A stretch of DNA of 64,000 nt, from positions 2,852,001 to 2,916,000 of the forward strand of contig JAUKPH010000018.1 in assembly GCA_030549335.1 (NCBI GenBank), written 5' to 3'. The notes beneath the pieces were generated by a model that saw only the letters and a list, made by a program, of their open reading frames with translations, had not been told where the DNA came from and did not search any database. This DNA is from Pontederia crassipes. Lineage: Eukaryota; Streptophyta; Magnoliopsida; Commelinales; Pontederiaceae. The translations under genes were made by a program, and so were the position numbers. This document shows positions 26,355 through 38,896 of this stretch, in pieces; within the stretch, counting starts at the first letter, position 1, and the number at the start of each line of letters is the position of its first letter.

Positions 26355-28446
26355 CACTACAAGAAAATGGGCGATTAGCGACGCGGATTAGTGTCGCATA
26401 TCGTAGTGACGCTACATAGATGTCACTAGCGCCTTGATGGCGTCGACGTTGTGTCCCAATAATGAGACGCTATTTGCCTCACAATAGTGTCTCATTAACG
26501 TATTCTTAGCTATTCATGAAATAGACACTAATTAAGGCATTTTGGTGACGCTACGTAGACGCTATTCTTGCGCGTCACGGAGCGAAAATGCACGGGAGAA
26601 TCTAGCGCCATTCTCGCGTCGACAACTCTCGACACTGACTTCGCATCGCACACTATGCGGCTTTAAAGAAACACTATCCGGCGTCACATTTTTAAACAAC
26701 GCTATGTAGATGCCAATGTGATAACTTGGCAACTATATATAGGTTATCTATATTTATATCGCTATTTTTTTATATTTAAACCTTAAACCCTATATATTAT
26801 ATATACTATATGTTACTCAATAAATAAATTAAATATTATATTAGTATTATCAACATATATATATATATATATGTATTCCTACATGATTAACTATATTATA
26901 TATATCTACTACATGATTACATATATATGTATTTTTACATCATAGGAGTGTTCCTAATATATAATTTGTTACCTATATTATATATCTTATTTATACATAC
27001 AATATATATCATATCTTAATTATGCATATATTATTTTTATATTCTTAATCATAAAATTATGGTGGTTGAATTAAGAGAGTGATTTGCTATAAATTATCTC
27101 ATTTTAGCGTCACCTTGAAGACACAATAGCATCAACTTCGCGTCCAACTAGAGCCACCGACATTGTCGAAGCTATGATGACACTACTGGCGTGTCTTTGT
27201 AACGTCGCCCACTTGAGACGCGAATAAGTTGAGACGCTAATTTGACGCTACGGGGTTGCTAATCTCCTCTAGCGACTCAATAGCGTCTGTATTGCGCCGT
27301 CGTAGCCGACTTTTTATCACACTCGCTTAATCGGGCACGTATAGACATATAAATACGCGTATATACTTATATATAATAAGTAGACATATACATATTATTA
27401 TCACTTAATCTCACACATATAAACATATAAATACATATATACACTTGGAATACGTATACATATACACGTTATCGATATATGTCTCGCACATGTATAGACA
27501 TATACATACACATATATTACATATATATATACACACACACAATTTTATTACAGACACATATATATATATAAACATATAATTTTATATAGATACATGATAG
27601 ATTGTCGGAAGGGAATAAAACAATTGGAATATGGCACAATGTGATGAGACGCTATATTGATAAATAAAATTACATACATAATAGAAAATTAGAAATAGAA
27701 AAAAATTAGCGTCTCTCTGGCGTCACAATGTTGAGACGCTAGATCTTAGTAGATGCCAATGCGATGCTATGATGTCACTACAGATGCTTAGCGACACAAT
27801 AGGGTGCCTATATAGCGTCGCAGAAGAATGAGATGCTAAAGAATTTACTTAAATCCCTAACGCCTCTTCTTCATTTTCACTGTTTACTATTTACCCCTCC
27901 GACGCCCGACGCTCGACGCCCGACGCCGACGATCGACTCCTCCACCGCCTCTGCCTCCACCGTCTCCGCCTCCTTTGCCTCCACCATCTCCGCCTCCTCT
28001 GCCGCCCTGCACCGACCTCCGCCGCCTCCTTCACCGCGCCGACGTCCACCTCCTCCGCCCTCCTTCGTGCGCCTCCGCTCCCTCCACTGTCGTCTCCACT
28101 TCCTCCACCGCGCTGACCTCCGCCTCCGCCACCCTCGGCCTCCACCGTTGCCTCCACCGGCCTCCTCCACCGTATCGACCTCCACCTCCGCCATCCTCCG
28201 TCTCCACCACCGCCTCAACCGTCCTCCTCCATCGCGCCGACCTCCGTCGCCCTCCGCCTCCACCGCCCTCCTTCACCGCGCCGACCTCCGCCTCCGCCGC
28301 CTTCCGCCTCCACCGCCCTCCTCCACCGCGTCGATCGCCGCCTCTACTGCCCTCCTCCACCGCGCCGACCTCCGCCTCCGCTGCCCTCTGCCTCCATCGC
28401 CGCCTGCACCCCCCTCCTTCACCGCGTCGACCTCCGCCTCCGTCGC
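26355..28446. mobile_element. CACTA-type non-autonomous element 3, nested in Gypsy integrase, right end not found
   Basis: The left end reads CACTACAAGAAAATGGGCG followed by GCGACGC and AGCGTC-type subterminal repeats (26365-26700, 27110-27310 and 27700-27835). An AT-rich middle follows, then a pyrimidine-rich leader (about 27845-27900) and a CCTCCGCC-rich core (27900-28446). The Gypsy sequence resumes near 28447. No matching right inverted end is seen, so the element is 3'-truncated or its end is eroded. A caution is that the Gypsy reading frame could itself supply part of the CACTACAAGAAAA sequence. Confidence 0.65.
27900..28446. repeat. CCG/CCT-rich minisatellite core in CACTA element 3
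   Basis: CACCGCGCCGACCTCCGCCT-like units recur with variation. Long frames on both strands, rich in proline or in glycine and arginine, come only from this composition. Confidence 0.75.
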
Positions 28447-28449
28447 AAA

Positions 28450-29209
28450 GAAATTTTTTGTGGGAAGACATGAAGAAGAAAGTGGCCAAGTACGTAGCTA
28501 AGTGTATAGTTTACCAACAAGTCAAGATCGAACATCGAAGGCCTTGTGACAAATTACAACCATTACCTATTCCGAAATAAAAATAATAAAGTATCTCTAT
28601 GGACTTTGTAATAGGACTACCTCGAGCCCGAAAAGAGCATGATACAATTTGGGTTGTAGTGGACCGTTTGACGAAGTCGGCTCACTTCATTCCTATGAAA
28701 GTGAGTTAATCCATGGAAAGTATGGTTGAGCTATATATGAATGAAATTATCCGGTTGTACGAAATTTTGATTTCTATTATTTTGGATAGAGATCTAAGAT
28801 TCACTTCAAGATTTTGGAAAGGTCTCCAAATTACTTTTCGAATAAGGCTAAATTTTAGCATGATTTTTCATCCTCAAACCGACGCTAAAGTGAAAGAACA
28901 ATTCAAACTCTTGAAGATATGTTTAAAGTTTGTGCCTTAGATTGGCATGGGAATTGGGATAACCACTTATCTTTAATGGAATTTGCCTATAATAATAGTT
29001 ATCACTCTAACATCAAGATTGCACCATTTGAAGCCTTATATGGAAGGCATTGTCGTTCTCCGACATGTTGGAGTGAAATCGAAGAAGAAAGATACCTTGG
29101 ACCGGATTTAGTTCACATGTATGTTGACAAGGTGAAACTTATCAAGCAAAGAATGCTAGCGGCACAAAGTAGGAAAAAGAGCTATGCGGATCTAAGAAGA
29201 AGAGAGTAA
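28450..29209 (+). mobile_element. Gypsy integrase core region
   Basis: VAKYVAKCIVYQQVKIEHRR, FVIGLPR-like sequence, [16 protein letters not shown]-type sequence near 28649-28700, ILDRDLRFTSRFW and FAYNNSYHSNIKIAPFEALY mark the rve core in family order. Confidence 0.9.
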
Positions 29210-29233
29210 TTTTATGAAGTTGGTGACCATGTA

Positions 29234-29570
29234 ATGCTCAAAGTTTTACCAACTAAAGGTGTCATGAGATTTAGTAAGAAAAGAAAATTGACTCCAAGAT
29301 ATATTGGACCTTTTGAAATTTTAGAAAAAGTTGACGAAGCGACTTATAAGTTAGTACTATCACCTTCTTATGCAAGACTTCATAATGTCTTTCATGTATC
29401 CATGCTCCGGAAGTATATTCATGATGAAGCAAATGTGATTCGAATCGAAGAGCCAACTATCAAGGAAGACTTGACATATGTGGAGCAACCTATTGAGATT
29501 ATAGAAGCATATCAAGAACAATATCATACCTATGGTCAAAGTAGCATGGAAGCACCATAGATGGCAAGAA
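29234..29570 (+). mobile_element. Gypsy integrase C-terminal region
   Basis: KLTPRYIGPFEILEKV and HNVFHVSMLRKYIHD are the conserved tail of Tekay-like integrases. A chromodomain usually follows; only a weak trace is readable here. Confidence 0.85.
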
Positions 29571-29651
29571 GCTACATGAGAATTTGAAGAGGAATTGCGA
29601 GAGAAGTTTCTGAAACTTTTTGGTAAGTATTGTAAGATTGACGAATTTTTA

Positions 29652-29667
29652 TTTAAGAGAGATAAGT
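29652..29667 (+). other. polypurine tract
   Basis: TTTAAGAGAGATAAGT directly precedes the 3' LTR start. Confidence 0.6.
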
Positions 29668-32183
29668 TGTAATATTTTAAAGTGAAATAAAAAAAAGAAA
29701 AAAAGAAAAAGAAAAGTAAGAAGGCCCAGCCGCTCCCAGCCCAAAGCCCATTTAACTAATGAGATCTAAAAGCAACTTATACATTCTCTCTCTCCCATCT
29801 AATACATGTCCGCTGCATCAAAACAATCCCCCATTTTATGCTACAGTGCCATCTCACGTACAATCCCCCATTTTATGCTACAGTGCCATCTCATGTACAA
29901 TCACCCATTTTATGCTACAGTGCCATCTCACGCGTCTCTCTCTTTCATTGCTTGGCCGACAGCAGCTTCCAAAACCCTCCCAACTGCTACAGTGCGCTAC
30001 AGTAAGTCTCCCCTTCCTTTCTCCATTCGGCTACATCATTCTCTAGTTAGCTCATGTCTTTATGCTGCAGTAATCCGATTATTGTAGCTGCAATAGCTCC
30101 CCATTCAACAAATCAGCTCATTATCTCTCTATTGCATAGCACCAGCAAGCTTGGGCAGCCACCTTTAGGAGAGAGAAAGGACGGTTGAGACTAGAGGAAC
30201 AAGTTAGGATTAAGGGCATTGCTATTAAAATATGTTGAGGGGATCTAAACTCTCTAATCATTCCCTAATGATGTGTGTATGTTTGAATTAGGACATAAAT
30301 AACATGTGTTCTTATAATGGATAATTAAGGGATGTTTATATTAGCATTAGCATGTTTCTTATTTTATTAAGATTATTGCTCTATTGCTAACCATATTTAG
30401 AACTATGATGCTCATTGTTACTTATGTTAGTTCAAAATGAAATTTATTTAATGCTCATGTACATTTATGATTATGATTAGCATGTTAAATGTCTTTATGT
30501 GTAAACCCCTCTTACTTCATTGTTATGATGCAAAGAATGTTGAGAAATGTTTCATATGATGTTGGAACCCAATATGTGCTCAATATGTCAAGACATGCAT
30601 GATTTGAAAGAAAGAATGTTGAAGTACGTGTTCTGTCGGTCCAGAACGGACGATTGATTTCTTAACGATCGACCGTTCTGGGAACAAATTAGTTTCAACA
30701 TTTGCCCATCGATCGTCCGAAATCCATTCGGACTTCCGATTTAGAGAGGTAATTACTCTCTGTAATTAACGGTCGACCAATACCTTAACGGTCGACCAAT
30801 ACCTTAACGATCGTCCGATTTAGAGCAGTCATGCTCTCTAGAATTAATGGTCGACCCAACGCCCAGTTTGGTCATCCGAAAACCATGAAACGGTCGATCG
30901 ATACACCAACGGTCGTCCGATGTAGAGTAGTCGTTGCTCTCTATGATTAACGGTCGAACCGACACCCAGCTCGGTCGCTCGAAAGGATCATATCGATCGA
31001 CCGAAAATCCTATCGATCGCTCGTCACCTAGTCCAGTGGTCGACCGAAAGTAAAAATGGTAATGCATTTTGGGCAGATGATTTGATTATGATTGAATGTC
31101 CAAACTTAGCATGATTTGAAGTATATACGATCTTAAATGGGGTTGAAACATGCAACATGTAATGAATGATTGTATGTATTGATGAATGCAAGTAAAAGAT
31201 GGATTGCCATGAATGTGTCTTGTTGTAATCGTAGAGGGGAATAAAGTCTTCACATGCTAGCATATTTGTCGTATTCTCGGGGAAGAATACTTCTAATGGG
31301 GACAATCGTCCCGACTTAGCTAGCGAAGGTTCCGCGAATCAACATGGTTCTCAATCACCAAGATAATAAGCTATCTTAATAAAAGTAAAAATATGATGCA
31401 AAGTTGAAAAGTAAAGTCTTTACTTTTCAATGATGACTTGGGACATAAAGATGAAGATGATGATGAAAATACCAATAGGATGCTAATGTATGTCCCCTTA
31501 TCATAAGATGTTAGAGTAAAGCAAGATAAATGATGATATGCCTTAGCATAAAGATAAGTTATGATATGCTTTGACATAATAATAATGATGTTATATGCTT
31601 ATCTTATGTTGCCATGATGATATGTCATATGCCATATAGTATGCATAAGTAGCTCATAACATGCATACGATTTATGTTCCATGATGATGATATTCATATG
31701 TCATGACATGTAGAGATTATGTCATAGGATCATAGCATGCATGAGCCTCAACATATTCTAATGGAAGAAATCTCTTGTACCACATGAATCCGTGCAGGTA
31801 TGGACGAGGCTTAGATTTACTAGCGAGAGCCTTATGATGGTTACATTGCACGTGGGTTGGTCGGATTACGGTTTAAGTTATCTTTTAGTCTTTTACTTAT
31901 GATAATGAACTCATAGTGAGTCAAGTATGTATGTCCTATGGGCCTTGGAGTCATTTTCTTTCATTTGAACTCAATTATGTATTATGAACCTCTATGTTGA
32001 ATCTTGATGTTAGAGCCTATGTAATCCATGAGCTAGTATTGTTATCTTGAGATTTTAGTCTTCCGTTACTTTTATGTTATTATTATGTTTTCCACTGCAA
32101 TATTTTATGAAAATTAGGTCATGTAAAGTGATGCCGCATAGGATTGAACGATTAAATTGAGGCCGAATTTTGGGGGCGTTACA
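29668..32183 (+). repeat. Gypsy 3' LTR
   Basis: It begins TGTAATATTTT and ends GGGGGCGTTACA. It is homologous to 19359-23066 and shows the unoccupied site of CACTA element 2. A short AATCCCCCATTTTATGCTACAGTGCC unit (about 29823-29936) is triplicated here; its landmark is ATTTTATGCTACAGTGCCAT. Confidence 0.92.
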
Positions 32184-32770
32184 CTCAGCATGCAAAAACA
32201 GAGTAGCACTGCTGTCGCAACATCCTTTCCAGCCTATCATTAGAATCCTGCAAACCAAGTTTTCTTTTCCAATATTCCAGTATTAAGTGTTGAACATCTT
32301 TGGATAATTTGACAGGAATTTAACTGTTATCTCTCGTTTAATGGTGTGAGCAACTGAATCAAATGGACCACTGAGCTCCTATGTTAATCTAACCCACTCT
32401 CAGATATTGTGCTAAAATTTAAGGAAAGAACCATGATAAATCCTTCAAATTCTTTCGCCCACCAAATTGTCCCAACACTAACAGGTGATGAGTCATAACC
32501 AAAATAAAACTATCAGAAACCTCATGCCCGAGAACTAACAGTTAACTCTCAATTTTCATGATTTCGAACTAATTGGTACAATGGGCATGGTATGACGATA
32601 GGTGCTGATAACAACAAACTGTGCATGTCTACATGAATTTCACATATAGAAATGATACATTTATTTGTATAATACGAATTATAGTTATGACCCAAAGGAC
32701 ATGACAAGCATAATTGTCTTTGAACTTTTTGTTTTGAGTGAAAAATAGGATGTTGACAATGTGTCAACCA
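32184..32770. other. low-copy flank, nothing recognised
   Basis: The composition is mixed. There is no recognisable frame or repeat border after the Gypsy target duplication. Confidence 0.4.
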
Positions 32771-32774
32771 TCCA

Positions 32775-33230
32775 TTTATTAAAAAGTTTTAGTTATAGGA
32801 TTACAAACAGGACTTCAAAGAGTTACAATCACATATCAACATTCTCTCCAATCTTTAATATGCACCCGAGCTGTTTTCGCCACATTCTCAACATAAACTT
32901 AATTTGTCGCCTCTTTTGTTGCATTTGTTTCCAAATGGCCCATAATACAGCTATAGATGTTACCCTTCTGTTGGATGGTACATACGTTTGTAACTTGAGA
33001 GCCACATCAACAGCATCCCTGAAAGATGCCTAGAATCTATCTTCTGACCTAGAGTCTAACGTGATAGTGTCCATGTCAAGCCACACTCGTTTGGATGATA
33101 TGCATCCAAAGAACAATTAATGTGTGTAGAATCCTCTATTTCATCCAAGCAGAACACACACGATGAATCTTCAGCAGGTGCCCATCTCATTTGAAGAGCC
33201 TTTGTCAGCTATATATGACATCTTCTAAGG
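32775..33230 (-). mobile_element. LINE 3' remnant with zinc-binding RT tail
   Basis: On the minus strand MRWAPAEDSSCVFCLDEIED resembles the zf-RVT domain at the C-terminus of plant LINE pol. Farther on, DAVDVALKLQTYVPSNRRV and VLWAIWKQ fit the terminal helix region. Frames change within it and no upstream reverse transcriptase is visible, so it is a 5'-truncated, dead copy. Confidence 0.6.
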
Positions 33231-34010
33231 ACCCCAGCAGATCTCTTAATTCTCAGTGGGATTCTTTAGTCCCCAAATCAAATCAGTCTGCAGTCCACCA
33301 TTTAATTCACCCTGTGTGTGCTGGTCTGAACCCATTCAGCAGTGTGTACAATCATTTCACACTGAACTGTCCAGAATTCCGAACCCACCTATCCATCCAT
33401 CCATCCATCCATCCATTGTCTTTGAACTTGACGAAACACATACATTTGTTCAAGTATTGTTAATTCAACAATATGGATAATCCTTCCTTAAATGCTTATT
33501 AATCTTTCAAGTCATATTTGATAGCTCATCCATTTTTTACATTTTTCTCTGTTAATTTTAACTGAACCTTCTCCCTTCATAGAATGTTTCAAGTTATGAA
33601 AAGAAAGCAATTGCTGGATATACAGGTTCCAAAACTTTTATGACAATTTTTTTGTCACGGATTCCTCTTGAACCTGTTAGAAATACTTATTAAGGTGCAA
33701 GGAATAGTTAATACAATAAAATCCTTTATCTGCACATAATTGAGGAAGACTTGTAAGTATTAGGTGATGACAGCTTAGCTGCATCTAGGATTTTTGGTAA
33801 TCTTATGTAACATGAAACGACTGATTGTTTGGCTTATTTTATGGAAAGCTCTTGATTATTCTCATTTCATCATATAAAACAAATCTAGAAAACAATTTTC
33901 ACTTTCTTTGTGCATCAATCAAGTTGTCATTTTAATAGTGTGTTATAAGGGTAAAAAAAAGGAAAATGAAAAATATTCTTGAAAGTTTCGTGCTAATATT
34001 TAAAATACAG
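33231..34010. other. non-coding DNA upstream of the MKK pseudogene
   Basis: A CATC microsatellite lies at 33391-33416. No exon for the missing kinase N-lobe (glycine-rich loop, VAIK lysine) is seen. Confidence 0.45.
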
Positions 34011-34770
<760 letters not shown>

Positions 34771-35640
34771 GTAAATTTTCTTGTAACCACCTAGAATAAT
34801 ATTCTATAGATGCCCTTCTACTTGCCACAGATGAATTTAGCATGCCAGAAATCTTTACTGATTCTCCTCAAGAAATGAAATGTTTTGTCAATTTTATTGC
34901 GACCACTTAAAATATATTGGTTTAGAATCAATTGTTTGCTCTTTAATAAAATACCTCTGATCATGATAGCTTATGTTGACGGAATACATACTTGGCTGCC
35001 TTTGGCAACACCCGAACGCAAGAACTTATGTTCTGAGAACTAAAACGATGTGACATGAAAATCTCGCCGGCTTGTTTGGGAAAGTTCAGCATCGCCGAAA
35101 ACATTTTCATCTGATTTGACGTTCAAATTCTACTTTTGTTATGGTCGGTGTTTGGAGGAAGTTCTCAACCCTCGCGGCAAAAAAATAATGGCAGGATGAA
35201 CTCAACAGATGTTCCGTATGTAAAATGACTCGGCAAAACGAACGTAGCTAAATTTGTAGATAGGATGCAACTAAACCAATCTTAACTAAGACATTGCAAA
35301 GCAATTTACTGCATCTTTATGTATGTAAAACACAAGTGCAATTCCTGAAGAACATAATCAAGAACTTCTAAAAAACTACGGAGATTCGATGTTTGAACTT
35401 ATGAGATGTTCAACTGCATCATCCACTAGGTTGAATCTGCCAAATGAACTATTACCTGATCGCGTGGACTTCGTAATTGATCACTAGCTGATTACTATAA
35501 GTTTCTATCCCATTTTAGATGCATTTCATTCATATCGAGCCCCATTTTTGCCTACCTTTTGGCCAATTATGCTTGGAATGCATAGATTGTGATAACTAGT
35601 TGATCTTCCTCACTTTATACTTAATTACATGTGCATAGAG
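34771..35640. other. non-coding DNA downstream of the MKK pseudogene
   Basis: No further kinase exon could be read. The composition is mixed and there are no repeat borders. Confidence 0.4.
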
Positions 35641-35682
35641 ATTCTGAAATGCCAAAATCCATAAATAATTCATTTCTATGCC

Positions 35683-36219
35683 AAGTTATCATTTTTTTAG
35701 ACAAGTTATCACTCCTATATGTCAAGTTATCATTATTTTGAGTGAACTGATTTTCAATGATTTTCTTGCCCTAAATCCATTATTATCATGTACGAATCAT
35801 ATTTGGATGGTCATATCTCAACTTGTGCAAAGTTTTAAGTCTATTTGAACAAGTTATCATTTTTCCATTGCCAAGTTATCGTTAAAGGGCAAAACTATCA
35901 TTTCGATATGCAAAACTATCAATTTTGCACAAAGGCCTTAGACATTCATTATATTATTGTCCAAACTCATTGTTGTTCAAATTTGATCACATTTGGATAA
36001 ACACAACAAAATTTATGACAAATTATTATTTTTAAGGCAAACAAGTTATCGTTTTGACACCCGAGTTATCATTTTTATAAAATCTTATTCATATTTGATT
36101 TCTGACTTCACTCACTTGCCACCCTAACCCATTTGATTCCTTCAATGCTTTGAACCACTCATATTTGGACATTTTTCATGAAATTTGCAAAGTTATCATT
36201 CCGGGTTTCATAAGTTATC
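35683..36219. repeat. phased AAGTTATC octamer cluster
   Basis: AAGTTATC or a close variant starts at 35683, 35703, 35724; 35851, 35873, 35892, 35913; 36043, 36063; 36190 and 36212. Within groups the spacing is 19-22 bp; groups begin about 150-190 bp apart. More scattered copies occur near 37686, 38044 and 38265. Function is unknown. Confidence 0.75.
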
Positions 36220-36373
36220 AATTTTAATTTATGATTTTCATTCCTGCACAACACCCAATCCTATTTGGTTAACTATACCACGGTTTTAAAGCTTTATTTG
36301 TTTAAATCTTATTTAAGGGCTTTGATGTTTACTGTTGTGGACTTTCCAGCAGGTATAACAATTCTGCACAAAG

Positions 36374-36405
36374 AGAAAAAGTAGGGGGGACCATCTACTT
36401 TTTCT
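36374..36405. other. 11-bp perfect inverted repeat
   Basis: AGAAAAAGTAG pairs with CTACTTTTTCT around a 10-base G-rich loop. Confidence 0.8.
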
Positions 36406-36562
36406 GTCCAAAAAGTTGCTGCAGCAGCAGGATATTCTGAGCAGGGACAGATGGCATAATCAGGGCATAGTAGAACATTATGATGCTAATCAAAGGGTGG
36501 ACAGAAGACATATAAAAGCTGGAATTTCTGGAAGGAAGAGGGGGCTGGCCATTACAGGGTTT

Positions 36563-36636
36563 GGAGAAGGGTTTCTGCACCAAGGAGAAGGGTTTCTGCA
36601 CCAAGGAGAAGGGTTTCTGCACCAAGGAGAAGGGTT
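36563..36636. repeat. 21-bp tandem repeat, 3.5 copies
   Basis: GGAGAAGGGTTTCTGCACCAA starts at 36563, 36584 and 36605 with no differences, then a partial copy at 36626. The unit length is a multiple of three, so the frame EGFLHQG repeats, but no gene context supports coding. Confidence 0.95.
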
Positions 36637-36894
36637 TGAAGCTGGATTGCTGTGCTGCTGGAATTCTGGCCGAGAAGCTTCAAACTAGGATGATTTGTAC
36701 TTGTTCTTCAATTCATTTTGTTTCAAACTTTGTAATTATGAGGAGCTATCCATGTCTCCTAGGATAGGGCAGTAGTTTAGGTTAATTTGGATGGATATGG
36801 ACAGAAATTAATCCCAAACTATTATCAATTCTGATTTTTAGATTTTGCATTGAAATGAATCTGTTCTTGTCATTGTTAGGTCCTACTTTTATCT

Positions 36895-37865
36895 ACAACT
36901 GAGAAGTTGTCATTTGATCTAACCTTTGTTCAGATATGAATAAAAATCAGTGACAAGTTTCTGAATTTCATTTCTGAAATTTGATTTCTGAATTCTGATT
37001 TCCTGCATTCCCTGAATCTGATTTTTTGATTTATTTGAATCTGTTTGTCAATTGGGATTTGATTGATTGAGCAACTGAGAGGTTGATATTAGTCCAAATC
37101 TTGTTCAGAAATGAATCAAGATACTTGACAAATTTCATGATTCAAACTTGTTTCCCAAATCTGATTTCTGAAACTTATTTTCTGAAATCTATTTCTGATT
37201 TCTTTTAGAATCTGTTTTGCCATTTGAATCCTGATTTCATTCAAGCCACTGAGAGGTGAACTTTAAGGATTTCTTATTTTCCATAAATGGATTAAGAAAC
37301 TATTGCTAATGCTGAATTCCAATGAACAACATTGCTGAACTTTCATGTGTAATCAATTGCTGATTTCTATTTTCTGATTTCTTTGGAATTTGATTTCCAT
37401 TGTTAAACCTCATTTTAATCTACTACTGAGAGGTAGTCTTAAGACCTTCCTTGAAATTCAGAGATGAACCAAGGAGCAATGGACAATAATTGAACTCCCA
37501 ATTTAAGATTGGATGCCTTTTAATTCCAATTAATTAGAGTTTGTGTGGATTTCATTTTAAATTACAGCCGAGAGCTTGATTCCAAATCCCCTTGAAATTC
37601 AGGGATGAATCAAGGAGCACAAGCACTGTTATTGGATAGATTTCATCCATGTTTAGCTATTTGAAGTGATTTTCTCATTTTGTGATTGCCTCTAAAAGTT
37701 ATCACTTCAAATTTTATAAAAAAATGACAAAATCAGCAATGAACTTGAATTGGAGCCTAATAATAACTTAATTTTCAGTGGGGATTCTCTTCTAATTCAA
37801 CATAACTAACAATTGTATGATAATATATTGATTAGTTCAGGGCCAATTGAGCTGTGAGAGCAGCT
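36895..37865. repeat. array of paired small hairpins, about 176-bp period
   Basis: A first hairpin with a GAGA loop lies at 36895-36910, 37072-37085, 37247-37258, 37432-37447, 37565-37578 and 37850-37865. A second hairpin follows the first at 37100-37120, 37271-37298, 37458-37485 and 37589-37615, with a weaker one near 36925-36945. Arms differ in sequence between units but still pair. No coding frame is present. Confidence 0.75.
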
Positions 37866-38299
37866 ATATCCAAGGTTGAATCAGATTTAAGTTTTTAATG
37901 ATAACTTGATCCAATCCATCAATAATTAATTTAGATGAACCCCAACTCCTAGGAGAACTTTCCTCATTGAGAGTTAAACCCTTTTAGCTTCTAATCTAGC
38001 ATTTATAATTCAGTTTTGATAGATTTCCAAAACTCCAAAAAGAGTTATCATTTTGCACAACTAAAAATCTGTTTTTCCAATTCCTTTAATTTCTTGTTTT
38101 TAGCCACTTAAGTAGAACTAGTCTAGATTGTGTTAGAGAGCCTTAGGCTTCAAATCTTTGTTGATACGACAACATGAGTCTACTACAACTTACCTGTGCA
38201 TTTGCAGTTAGTGAGTTGGGAGACCAAAAATTGAAAAATTACACTTTTACATAAAATTCAGCAAGTTATCACTACACCCACATTTATCACTATCAGTAA

Positions 38300-38860
38300 T
38301 TTAGCAAGCCTAAAGACGAATTGGGTCGAAATATCCCCAGGAAAATTAAGCAATATAAAATCTCATGCATTTATATCGAAGGACAGTAGAATACAAGAAA
38401 ATTATCACTGATAATGAATGATAATTCTACTATGAAGGACCACACAACAACTACAACAAATAAACCAATGATAATGAAAGTACACAACAACATAGAACAA
38501 ACCATTCCAAGATATCGTACCACTAGTTAGCAGCATTATCCGACAACTACAGAAGTCCATATAACATACTTTGTCAATACAAAATGATACCAGCCACATT
38601 TTAAGAAAGTTAACATATAACACAAGTCCATTGTCTCCACATTGTGAAAGAAAGAGTAGACCACTAGGTACGCACACAACAATATAGCAACAAAATGATA
38701 TCCGTCAACCAATGATAAGATAGTCCACATATAAGATAAGCACATATTGTCCAGCATCCGGAAAGAAGGGTTCGAACAAGCACATAGTCGCCAAGTTTTC
38801 TAGACTTCAAGCCTCACTACAACACTTGCCAATTAAAAAATCTATGTAGGATCACAAGGC
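38300..38860. other. non-coding DNA, nothing recognised
   Basis: AC-rich, with several ATGATAATGA-like stretches. No domain is readable on either strand. Confidence 0.4.
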
Positions 38861-38868
38861 ACAAAAAG

Positions 38869-38896
38869 AGGGGGGGTGGGGTGGGTGGGTGGGTGT
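38869..38896 (+). other. G-quadruplex-type G-run cluster
   Basis: Runs of 7, 4, 3, 3 and 3 G are separated by single T residues. This fits the canonical quadruplex pattern with one-base loops. Confidence 0.85.

Larger units (their letters stand above)
19359..32183 (+). mobile_element. Ty3/Gypsy retrotransposon, Tekay/Del-like, broken fossil with two CACTA insertions
   Basis: The element is bounded by CTCAG at 19354-19358 and 32184-32188. The LTRs begin TGTAA and end GTTACA, with long (over 2.4 kb) LTRs and a tRNA-Met primer site as in Tekay/Del chromoviruses. The order gag, protease, reverse transcriptase, RNase H, integrase and a C-terminal chromo-type region is readable. Coding frames are interrupted at many places. 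The LTRs are clearly diverged, so insertion is not recent. CACTA elements inserted later at 21562-22649 and from 26355. Confidence 0.93.

Noticed and set aside
27833-28580. Long overlapping frames on both strands, rich in proline or glycine/arginine
   Set aside because: They come from the CCT/CCG-rich minisatellite core of CACTA element 3; frames are open on all strands because the composition lacks stops, and no domain is present.
36416-36688. Frame of 90 codons with EGFLHQG repeats
   Set aside because: It depends on an in-phase 21-bp tandem repeat; two other frames are also open across the repeat and no gene signals surround it.
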